Below, piece by piece: positions 49,101 through 59,590 of a stretch of 64,000 nucleotides of DNA. Below the pieces are notes generated by a model. The model had not been told where the DNA came from, made no database searches, and was given only the letters and a program-made list of their open reading frames with translations. The DNA lies in assembly GCA_037447605.1 (NCBI GenBank), contig CM074804.1:6551948-6615947 (forward strand), in the 5' to 3' direction. The position numbers and the translations under genes were made by a program. The DNA comes from Zygnema circumcarinatum. Its lineage: Eukaryota; Streptophyta; Zygnematophyceae; Zygnematales; Zygnemataceae. Each line of letters opens with the position of its first letter. Positions within the stretch are counted from its first letter, which is position 1.

Positions 49101-52100
49101 AAGGCAGATGTACAAGTCATGTTGTGACAGGTCCTATGCACCCTCTTGAGGTTACCATGAGTTGGATCGTAGAGTTTTCTGCTGCTAACGAATTTTCTTA
49201 AAAGCCTGGCGGAGCTTTGCTCACGAATACTCTTTGCTACTACGCATAATACCGAACTCCCGTCAAACTCGTAAAAAGTAAAAATACATGGCCACCATTT
49301 GTGTGAGCGATTGCACGTTATTGGTGTTCTCTTGAAAAGGATTTTATTCTACGGTTAGAAAGAACTCAGGGTCAGAAGCCACCTTATGCCGAATAGTCCA
49401 GAGAGAGGGAAAGATAGCAGCCAGGTTGGATCCCACAAGAACAAAGATATGCTTGTTCGCTTCTGCGATCGAATCAATCAAGACCCTTTGGGTGAGCGTA
49501 TGATGCTCAAACCATCCTATGAAAGGAGTTCTGTGCATGTTCTGACTACATTTGTGACACAGATTGTACATCAAACACGTCACAGCAAGAGTACAACTTG
49601 GAAATAAGAATGGCGCAGAACATACCCTTAGGGGACACGAGTTCAACAGAGCAGTTCGTGCCTCCGTGCGAGCGATCACAGTAGCAGTACCTGCATTCTC
49701 ACCTTAATCTGTGAGGAAGCATTCATGGCATAATAATCCAACTGTGTTCATTACAAAACTGTAAGATTCGGATCCCTTGGTAACTCACACGCTTGGACTC
49801 CTTTCAGCCAACCAAATTCAGAAAGCCTTACATGCATAGGATTCTCACAATGAAGCAACTTACCCAACTGAATGCAGGCGACTTCCATCCACAAGCATAT
49901 GGCAGCCTCCATGGCCATTACAGGCATTGGGGCAACCATGCATAAGCACACGAACCTCGACAGACATTTCCTCCTCCGATGAAGAAACTGTATAAGATGA
50001 GCCTCTAGAATGTGACCTTCCATGCAGTTTTGTTCCCCGTGATATTCTGTCACTTAATAATGTCGAGTCTTGGACGCTTTTCTCCGACGCAGGTTGATAG
50101 GAGGGTGCATTGTCAATCCCAGGGCTAGGACCTCCAGAAAAATAATTAAGTGAGTTAGCATCCGTCAATTCAACACGACCATCTTGCAATGTGTCACCGT
50201 TGACTGCATCAACAATCGAACCACGAAGTCCTATATACCAAGTCCCTCTTGCCGGATAATAGATATCCAAAGTTACACTTCCATCCCCACCGAGCCTTAA
50301 GATCTTTCCTCCCATAGACTCCAAATTCTCAAATTCCTCCCCACTCTCAAATCTCCTATCTTGGTGTGCAGAAAAACCTGCATGAAAACTTTCTGCAAAA
50401 GGCAAGGGGCCCACAGTACGACTCCTTAAAATCTCAGGCTCGGTCCATATGTCGGCATCACCATTACTGGGAACGCCTCCCAACTTTCCCAAAATTTCCA
50501 GTTTCCAGATTCCAGATTCTCCCAGTTTCGCTCCCTCGTTGCTATTGAATTTTGTTGTAGTTTCTGTGCTTTCCTCATCATGCCGCAACTGGCTTGTCCC
50601 TGTTCCATTCCTCCTTTCTCTTGAGGGACGTTCAGTCTCTTGGTCGCCAAAATGTGGTGCAAGCTTTACATCAATAGTCAATATTGATCCTGATGCACCG
50701 GATGGCACCACAAGGGAAAAGTATCCCCAAAACTCTGATGCTTTCTGAAATAGACCACTTTTTCTACTTTCCTCAGTTTTCCCCAAGTTAGGCTCTACTG
50801 GCATTCCGGCCTCCCATTTCCCGTGGTTTTTGAGCCGTTCCGCAATCGAAGGATCCCCCCCATCAGGAGGAAAGCTTTTCTTTACTTTGCTCCCAGGGGC
50901 AGCGATTTTCCTGGCTTTACCTTGAAGGGGCAGACCAAGGGTGAGGGGAAACCAAGCATTGCCCATCCAAGAAGGACTTGGAATGTCAGCAGGTAGGTAG
51001 GTTGCATCCAGGACAGATTCAGGCTGCCATTCAGGGATTGATCTCTGCAATAAAAGTGACAGCACGATTAATTGCCAGCTCCAAAAGTTTGTTTCAGCCC
51101 CCACGTGCACTCGACAAAGGAACGGAAGACAAAAGGGATTTAAGGAGACATGACAGTGACAAAGTGGACTTTCTATTCCGTTTACAGACATCATGGAGCA
51201 TACCAATCCATTTCTCGGAACTTCAACAAAATTACATCCAACTGGATGCAATGAGAGAAGCGCATCTAAACAGTGGCTTCTCATGGAAGCATGAACTCAT
51301 TCTCCAAGTGGTCAACGAACTGTATATACTGTACTTGAACTTCCCAGATCAAGTGTAAAGTTTACTTGCTGAGGAAACGACATGCAAGTGAATGATTGTA
51401 CAAAAAATATATGAATTAAAAGGGGAGCAAGCAGTTCACAAACTAAGGCATGACCTCGCTTGCAAAATATATAGAGGCAGAATTTTTGGCTACATCCATT
51501 TCCCAGGGCCGACTTTGTGCCTGTTGCATCCTAACGCTTCTACTTCGTGCTTACAATCCAATTGAAACTTGTCCAGAATGCTGCAGGGAGTAGGAGTGGT
51601 CCACATACTCATCCACTTCATTGTACATCAACATGTCAACATATCATGGCCCCATGGACTAAAATGTGTCCGTCCATGTGAGTGATCGGGTGTTCACGAG
51701 ATTAAGGCTTTTGATGGTATCGATCCAGGGATAGAAAATGGAAGCAGCGGCACATGGGGGGGTGTGGTATGAAACAAACCTCCAGGGTCAAGACACTCCA
51801 TCCACAATCGAAACTGCCTCTTCCCGGTGGGCACATGCGAACTTTCCATCGGAGGGTGAAGCAGTGCCCCTGCCCACTTGCTCCATAAGCACGCATATGC
51901 TCCGACCGGTTCTTTTTCTGTGACAAGGTCTCCAAGTCCGGGACAGTCATATACCAGATGCCAAGTTCAGGAAGAATCACGGGAGGAAGAATCGTTTCTT
52001 CTATTGCAGTAGGCACTGAGCTGCGCTTCAAATACACAGTGCCCGTCTTAAATGCAGGCGGACTATGGCTGTCTGTGATATCATCATCTCCTGAACTCGG

Positions 52101-55100
52101 TAAAGCTTCGTCGAATTTCAATAAGGTTACTTGTTCTTCTGCCCCGCGATCTCTCTCAGGCTCACCTTCGGATTCAAGCATTCCAAGCGACTCACGAGGA
52201 GTTCTGCGAAGTTGTTCTGGGTAATCAAAACCTACTTGCCGAAGACTAGCCCCTCGTGAATTTGCTGGGTCACTCATGGGGGGCAGATTAGACCCGGGTT
52301 TCTCTTCCGTAATGTCTACGCTGACAACATTGGGAGAATCGAACCTGTTCTTGTCACTCAAGTCCTCAAGGACCTGAACGTCAAGCTCAGCTGCAAGTCC
52401 ACGTATCTCCAGCTGATAGTACTTGGACTCTTCAAATTGTCCAAAACATTGACTTCTCAAGTACTGCCACTCCTCAGAGGCACCATCATCGCTGACCGAC
52501 CCAAGACTCTCTGCAGCAATTTCTTCATGGCGGACTGTTCTGTCAAATTTCAAACTCCCATCACGAGCTATTTGCTGATTCAACCCAAAGTTGAGCTGTT
52601 CAGAGGCAGACAGGTAGGCTGCCTTTGTAGCAGGATCTTCAGCAGCAGGACCTGAACCACCAACATGTGATGGCGAAGGTGATTCTGTTGGCATTTCTGA
52701 CTGGGAGGGTGAATTGAACGATAGGGGCGACGGAGCTGGCCCAGGGGCTATGGGTTTTGAAGGAGGCGGCGAAAGTGGAGGATTGGGCGAGGAAGGTGTT
52801 GATGGTGGGAACGGTGGGGGAAGTGGAGTGATGAGACAGTTGCAATTGGGGCAGAGGATGAGTCCTCCTCCTGAACAACTGTAGGTTGCGACATGGAGTT
52901 CAAAATGGTAGACAGAACCACGAGGTATCTGCAAAGGTGAAGGATATCTGAATGAGGAATCTGCTCGAGCATACCACACAATGAACAAAGATAGGCTATG
53001 ATCGCTGTGCATTGAACAAACACGAAAGGCTTTTACTTTCTTGCTGTTTCCCATGCTTCCCAAAAATCACACAGAAAGGTTATCTGCTTTTAACCGTGTG
53101 CCAACGCTACGTGCTTCACACTTTACTGCAGACTCTTGACCTTCATGTTCAAAGACATCTGTCTAAGTTTGCAAGGATGAGGTTTATCACATTCAGGTAC
53201 CATCTGGGACTGAGTCCTGCTATCATTCGTGATGCTGAAGAAGCCCAGCTCCCAAAGTCCAGGCAAGTCCTGCGCCAAACACAGTCTAATAAATGAATTA
53301 ATTTCCTTCCCTGCATCCTCAAAGAGAAAGTTCGAGCAACCGCTACAAAGAACCTCCATTTGTATTGCAGGTGGATAACAACACGCCCTAATCTCTGATA
53401 GTCGTCTTTCATCCAAAAGATCTTTCATCATATTCAATAGCATAAAACGCTCTCCACAAGAAGCATTTGACAGGTCGGCGCTACCATATCTCTCACTCTC
53501 CCATCCCATGCAATCGGCTGTCGCTACACTCTTTACAACTTGCAAAAAAAGGGTTCAACTGGGGCATAATGGTTCAACCTCTCACGTATACACTGAAAAT
53601 GTACGAGAATCAAGTGAAGTTTCAGTTCACCTTATCAAAAACAAACAAACTCACAAATCACTTGCAAACCAAAATCACCTCGACTCATTGATATACGAAT
53701 GCCCTCCACAGAGCCTTACTCCCAAACAACATCGACAGAGCTTTTTAGTTTACCAGCAGAACAGGTAATAATTCACCATTGTGATGGGATGTTCCAGGGA
53801 AACTGCATACGCCTCCCTCACGGACTTAGGTAAGTGTAAGGACCCTTCTACCGTAAGCATCACTAATTTTCCTTCACGTATGAAATACGGCAGGTTCATG
53901 GAAAAACTAGAGGACACGAACCTATCCTCACAGTACTTGCATGATGGGCTTCCGTTTGTGACCAAAATAATCGCGGAATTTGCAATCGTGACGGATACCT
54001 CTCTTTGGATGCACCATTGGCCTCTTTAGGGCTTTCATTGATTAAAAATAGTTGCCCAGTTTCTGATGGGAATGCTTGAAACACACATCCGGACACTGAT
54101 CGTCTCAAATGCGGTCGGCACAGGATTCTGGATTCTAGATCAGATTCCTTTCCTACAATCACATTTCCCAGTCATCAAGCAATTGAACGGGAAAGCTACA
54201 TGGGATTTTAAAGTTCCAATATAGTCTCCCTGTCTAGCAATCACCTGATCACTCGTGACATTGACGCTTATGCCTTCGTCGAACCAAGCACAAGCTCCAC
54301 TTGCATCTTGAGTTGGCCGACGTTGAGCTGCCTCATTTGCGGCGGTGCCAACTGAGTCGAGGATGGAGGCTGATGCGATCGAACAAGGAGCAAAAGCATG
54401 AAACAGAAACAGGCGAATACTCCTAAGCAAGTCTGAAATATATGGTGAAGCATGCTTTTGCTGGTTCATTGGTCCAACCATGTCAATGATGTTGCGGCAC
54501 TCCTAACTGAGACGAGGAAGTCCTCGCCATGTATGAGGGCAACTTTATGACTAAAAACAAGGAGCAGCATATGGCAAAACCATTTCAGCTTGGTACGACA
54601 ATAAACGGTTGAAGTTTGCTGCATCAGTTATACGTATGGTTATGCTAGTACGGAAGCCAATCACAGCCAAGACGCAAGCTAATAGTAACAAAGTACCTTT
54701 GCCTAATGCAAACTTGATTTGCTAATTATTCAGAATATGCTCCCTTAACCTGCCCTGGCCTCAATAGCAAAAAATGAGAGAGCGACGGCAAAGATTTACA
54801 AATGTCTGCAACAGGAAGAGGTGGCCCGCCCTTCCGGAAGCAGAGCAATGGCCCCCGCTGATCAGTTTGACCCTGTAAAGGTAGAATGTTTATTCAAGTA
54901 AGTATGTATGCGACTGGTATAGAGGGCCTTGCAGATGGTAAGGAAAATAGCAGAAACGAATAGTGGATCGCCAAAGAAATGCCTAGTTACGATTACCCAA
55001 GAACTGCAACTGGCAGCACTACTTCCAGCAACTCTTGGCAAATGTTCCCGCCGTTGTCGGGGACAATGAAATCGAAATAGCGAACATTTTCCTCAAAGAT

Positions 55101-56186
55101 GATTTTTCTAGAAATCTCCCAGTTTCTTCATTGGATCTGGACTTTCCATTAAGCTACTATTTTTTTGTTAGGGCTTCATGATAGCTCCGATCTGAAAATA
55201 GAGTTTGCTTCAAGGGGAGTTCATGCAATGCCATGCAGTTACGTACTGTTCGCAGTATGGTCTCTTCAATGTAGTTTACAATAAGGGGAAGGTAGCCAAA
55301 TTGAGCATGGTTTAGATTTAAGAACTGGAAACGAAAACATAAATACAATGTGGACTGATTGATAGTGTTGTTTCTCTATCGAAACTTACCTCCCACATTA
55401 TCTTCCGTAGCGAAATGCTCAGAACAGCAGTGTCCTCTGGGACTTCCACTGCGACAAGCAAAAGAATGAAAGCAATATCGCCTGTGAATTTTTCGTTTCG
55501 TCGTTTGAAAAAGAGGGTTTGCTGCCATGGCCTGAGCTTCTTCTACGGTAATCGATACCTATCTTACAGCTGTACCGTGCCCACTGTAAGACAATGCTTT
55601 TAATCAACTTACGACGTATTAACAACATCAATGAATTGTGGCGGGCGTTCTGGGAAGAGTAGAGACGAGAGAGTTAGAGGCGTTGTGGGGGAGTGGGTAG
55701 CAGTATGGGAAGGAACACTTGTGAATATAAAAATAAAGATAGTTTGATTGATTCTTCATTTTCTGCTTTTTATCTCACTCAAAATGGTGCAAGCAACACA
55801 GGCTTTACTGAAGGGAAGCAAATTGTATTCAAGGGAGCACAACCAGCAGCTGGCATTGCTCCTCGGTCATGGGTAAACTCTGATAATGAGCGAAAGAGAT
55901 CATACGAAATTCAAATAGAATTACCTGGATAGTACATCCAGCTGTAAGGTCCGACATTGCAAGAAGGCCAGTGTACGGCGGATGTAATCTGTAGCAAAGC
56001 TGTACCTTCACCTTCGTCGCTAAACGAAGCTGTATTTCTCGATTGACTGCTCTTATCGACAATCAAACCTCCGATGCTCGACGAGCATACGGGAGACAGT
56101 AGATGCACAACAGCAAAGCATACAGCTGTCGGCACCCTGAAAGTACAGCTGATTCTGCCCATCCTGCAGTTTCTCCCGCTCGTCAT
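46197..56186 (-). CDS. TMEM8/PGAP6-like CREST-family membrane protein with EGF-like module
   Basis: Related to animal PGAP6 (a GPI-specific phospholipase A2) and plant TMEM8-like proteins; acts at the cell surface or in the secretory pathway. Solid exons, high to low: 55925-56186, 55390-55448, 51780-52928, 49864-51044, 49626-49690, 49383-49462, 48820-48924, 47756-47895, 47285-47443, 46752-46904 and 46197-46425. Further probable coding lies at about 55240-55324, 54040-54350, 53777-53990 and 53141-53535, with uncertain borders. ATG 56186 begins a signal peptide. The long ectodomain has Pro- and Ser-rich insertions, then EGF-like CPNACNGHGGC...YCYCDRSHGGTNC. Several membrane helices follow. CREST-type residues are kept: SSAIYHSCDSDGWC and HSLWH. 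The acidic tail ends SLMSEED. Confidence 0.85.
47667..47717. repeat. (TTTCAG)n hexanucleotide repeat
   Basis: About eight TTTCAG units (one TTCCAG variant) inside an intron of the TMEM8-like gene, which reads CTGAAA on its own strand. Simple repeat; no function assigned. Confidence 0.9.
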
Positions 56187-56655
56187 ACATACAAAAACAG
56201 TCACATCATTCGAACCTTACAGCACGGATTTCCCTCAGCAGAAACTCCATCTTATTTTTTCACATTTAAATCATCTCCGTATTATCTCCCTCTTCCATCA
56301 TTTCTTTTTCCATCGTTTATCTCTTCCTCATGCACACCCCAAAGTTCAAGAAAGTCACCATCTTGCAGCGACTCACATGCTTTCTCGCCGACAAAGCAGG
56401 GCCACTGTTCAGCCGCCCTCGTACACCGTCCTCCGGGCACGTCCGTAGCGTCCCCAACACCGTCCTCCCGTCTTTTACCTCTATTGTAAAAGCTTACCAG
56501 GCGGTTCACCTCTTTTCGGACACCTTTGCAGGCCGCCTCTCCTTCGTCGTGCGTTAAAGCATCCACAGTTTACATACTCTTAGAGTTTGCTTCCTGCTGC
56601 TGCAAAAGGAGGAGGAGGGATTCAGGCCGGCGGCGAGGTGCTTTCTTAGAGAGTA
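56187..56655. other. Divergent spacer between TMEM8-like and SMAP1-like genes
   Basis: 469 bp separating two start codons that face away from each other. A minus-strand frame at 56282-56566 is open but has no recognisable domain and may be 5' UTR. No array of the CCGT type is present here. Confidence 0.5.
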
Positions 56656-56832
56656 ATGAAGCCTTATCCGCCATACCTCCATGATGCAGATGACTTTCCC
56701 GTCGGAGCCATGGACGTCGACATAGATGGGGATGGTTCCATGGATCCCCTAGACCCGCAGTCTGAGAAGCCCGCTGACGCTGATTTTTTCAACAAGTTTG
56801 ATGACGACTTTGATGATGCAGACATAGCATAA
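56656..56832 (+). CDS. SMAP1: SMALL ACIDIC PROTEIN (SMAP1-like), 58 residues
   Basis: Tiny acidic protein; Arabidopsis SMAP1 mediates response to the synthetic auxin 2,4-D and interacts with the COP9 signalosome. ATG at 56656, TAA at 56830-56832, no intron. The sequence has MDVDIDGDGSMD in the middle and a strongly conserved-looking C-terminus DADFFNKFDDDFDDADIA. That C-terminus is the family hallmark (D/S-DFFN-x-F-x-DDFDD). No transmembrane or signal segment. The frame is too short for usual length filters. Identification rests on the C-terminal motif and overall size. Confidence 0.82.
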   Translation: MKPYPPYLHDADDFPVGAMDVDIDGDGSMDPLDPQSEKPADADFFNKFDDDFDDADIA

Positions 56833-57643
56833 CTCTTTTTCGTCACTAGGACAAGGATAGTATTACCCTTACTGCCTTGGAGATTTTTTTCTTTTTTTGG
56901 GTTAGTGACTATCAGACTTTGAGACACTGGTGGTTGGAACCCTTGATGCTGAGGCGCCCTCACTTCTGAAAGTCATGAGTAGTGGAAACGGAAGTCGGAC
57001 TTGCAAGCCGGAGGCCTGCAACATCCAATCGTGCTTGAGGCGTAACTCATTCAAGACGGAAAGGTGATCCTTCCGCTGGCAAATGCAGCAGAGCTTTGTT
57101 TTTCTGAGCTCAGAAACTGCAGTTGAGGCAGGGGTCTACCTGCTTGGCCGCCCCTTTCCTGGTCTTCTTTTAATGTAGTCTATGTTTTTTTAAATTGTTG
57201 CTAGTACTGTGGGCCAGGCAGGGAGCTTTGTGCTCCATCGGCCTTTTCGATGTCTGTCTGTGCGCGTTGAATAAGATTAGCTGGAAACCGAAGGAGGGTT
57301 TCTCTGTTGGGTTCTATGTCTGAGAGTGGAAGAGCTGCCTTTAATCTGGGGATACTATCTATCATAATGCTTTGCACATGATCTTTGAGTTGTTAAGAAG
57401 CGAAAAGGAATTCAAGATTGGAAGGTTTCGGTGTTATATTCACGCAAGCCTTAAGCCCATAATATGCACGGCCTTCACAGCCGCCTTTTGATGGATTGCG
57501 GTGTGGCAGGTGCTTGGAAGCCATTGTGAAGCTGAAAACGTGTTGTGATCAGATTGAGGGGAAATCCGATCATTGCACATCCTTTGGCGCCCTCATAGAG
57601 CAAGCAACAAATACGAAAATAGAAGAGGCTGGATGAAGCTTTC

Positions 57644-57682
57644 AATCAGTCTTTTGGGACAACAATCAGTCTTTTGGGACAA
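57644..57682 (+). repeat. Tandem 20-bp duplication
   Basis: The 20-bp unit CAATCAGTCTTTTGGGACAA occurs twice head to tail, a recent local duplication in non-coding sequence. Confidence 0.85.
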
Positions 57683-57944
57683 CGAGATTCTTGTGCTTGC
57701 AATCGCTCAGTTTTTAATGCCATGTGCGGGAGTTGGAGCTGAATTGTCAGTTGCAGTTTGTACTTTCTACGAAGCTGGTGCCGTGGCAGTGGCAGGGTAT
57801 AGCTTGTAATATATCTGACTTACGGACCTTCAAAAACAATTTCAGTGCCTTTCATGTTACATCCAATACTGTTTTCCTTTTGAACTTTTTATGTTTGTTT
57901 TTCTGTAACCGTGGTGCCGCTGTAGTATCGAGCTATCTGGCTGT

Positions 57945-58200
57945 TGCTGTAATTTGTCACACAGCAGAGAACCTGCTGCAGTCTCCAATACAACAGTAAT
58001 ACTTCACACGGGCTACGTTCTCACGTTTGTGAATTGATGAAAAGAGTACAGGCAAAGTGCCACCAAGGCAATTTCTTTGCAAGAACCGGGCATGCCGAGG
58101 TTTTGCCTTCGCCTGGAGAGTGCACGATTGCGTCCATTGCTGGCCCTTCACACCCATTGTCCGTTGTCCACTATTCTGTCCGTGGCAATATATTGTGCAT
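57945..58200 (+). repeat. Diverged direct repeat, copy 1
   Basis: Shares an ordered series of words with 58690-58950, including CTCCAATACAACAG, CACGGNCTAC, GGCAAAGTGCC/GGCGAAGTGCTGCC and CCATTGTCC. The copies are old and gapped. Identity of the family is unknown. Confidence 0.55.
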
Positions 58201-58689
58201 GTCAACGGCCCTGCTCACTGCCCACCTTGTTGAACTTTTGCATATCTTCAGTTCTGCTGGGTTCAGTCAGGATTACAGGTTTTTATCGACCTTCTATGTG
58301 TTGTCTTCATGACCTTGACGTTGATGTCGATCCATTCAGTAGAGCGCTCCCTTGGCCAAAACTAGACTAGTCACTCCTTCGGCTGTGGTATTGCCGCATG
58401 TCAGAAAATTGCCAGCTTTTTCGCGAGTCAAAGGCCAGTGTTCATCGAGCAGTTGCACCGTTCCCTTGCACGGGAAGGGTTGAAGCAGGCCTTTTCATGG
58501 TGATGTAGAAAACCTGCATCCAATCGTTGAGAACACAAATATGAACGTCTGTCAGGAGGCTGCGTTACGAGTGCGTGAAAGAAATGTCAGAAAAAAATTG
58601 ACTAGCAGCTTCGCAAGGTTGGTTCAAAGTGTTTTCCAGATGGCGTTGGAAAAGTTTTCGAACAGGCACGCCGACTGGCTGTTGTTGTG

Positions 58690-58950
58690 ACCGTGCCGTT
58701 CAGCTGAGGGCCTCGTGCAGTGTCTCCAATACAACAGCAACACTTGACACGGCCTACATTCGTTCACCTTCGTAAACTGACGCCATTGCTTCACGACTAC
58801 ACATTCAGGCGACGCTCACAGGCGAAGTGCTGCCAACACAGTCTGAAAGCCAGGCGAGCTCGAGACGTCTGTCTTGAGAGTGGGGGTACTATTTCTCGAG
58901 CTCCAATACCCATTGTCCACTGTACTCTACCCTGTCCAGTACACAACACT
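58690..58950 (+). repeat. Diverged direct repeat, copy 2
   Basis: Partner of 57945-58200. It directly precedes the AACCAGT block at 58960, whereas copy 1 has no such block after it. Confidence 0.55.
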
Positions 58951-58959
58951 GCACAGATC

Positions 58960-59235
58960 GGACCACTAGACAAACCAGTCGACTGGTTGGCAACCAGTGG
59001 TTGCGGACCGAAACAACCATTCGACTGGTTGCCAACCAGTGGCATCCACTGGTTCCAAACCAGTCGACTGGTTGCCAACCAGTGCCGCCGGATCGAAACA
59101 ACCATTCGACTGGTTGCCAACCAGTGCCGCCGGATCGAAACAACCATTCGACTGGTTGCGAACCAGTGGCGCAGGACTGAAACAACCATTCGACTGGTTC
59201 GGAACCAGTGATCCAATGGTTGGCAACCATTGAAT
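58960..59235. repeat. Irregular AACCAGT/ACTGGTT repeat block
   Basis: Pairs of ACTGGTT and AACCAGT half-sites separated by GCC or by GCCGCCGGATCGAAACAACC-like spacers. The spacing is less regular than in the main satellite, and some half-sites end in ATT instead of AGT. It looks like the ancestral or edge form of the 43-bp satellite 360 bp downstream. Confidence 0.8.
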
Positions 59236-59516
59236 TTCTGAAATTAAAACAAATTGCAAAAATGGGTCGTATGTGTTTTTTGGTGGGTTGCCAACCGTTG
59301 ACAACTAGTGTAACAAGCCTGATGCGTACAGATGCGTACGGATTCGTACAGCCGAGTCGTACGGTTGTACGGATATTATGTACGGCCGAACCGTAATAGT
59401 TTTCTCCGAAACGCCGACGACATTTTGGTAGCTGTAGCGTTCAGTTCGCTACAACTAGTGATTTAATGGTTGCCAACATTTAATGGTTTCCACATTTTGC
59501 CTTTATCCATGTAAAT

Positions 59517-59545
59517 TTGATGGCCTCGCCATCGCGAGTTCAATG
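59517..59545. repeat. ATTTGATGGC..GCCATCG dispersed palindromic motif
   Basis: Copy of the motif also found at 20680-20702 and 40607. Here it lies about 45 bp before the main satellite. In the 20-kb copy the upstream bases CATGTA(A/C) are also shared. Confidence 0.65.
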
Positions 59546-59590
59546 AAAGTTTGCGTGTTGCCAACCATTTGATTTAATGGATATAACCAT

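Noticed and set aside
56282-56566. Minus-strand frame of 94 codons upstream of the TMEM8-like gene
   Set aside because: No domain, no clear splice donor to the signal-peptide exon; more likely 5' UTR or spacer.
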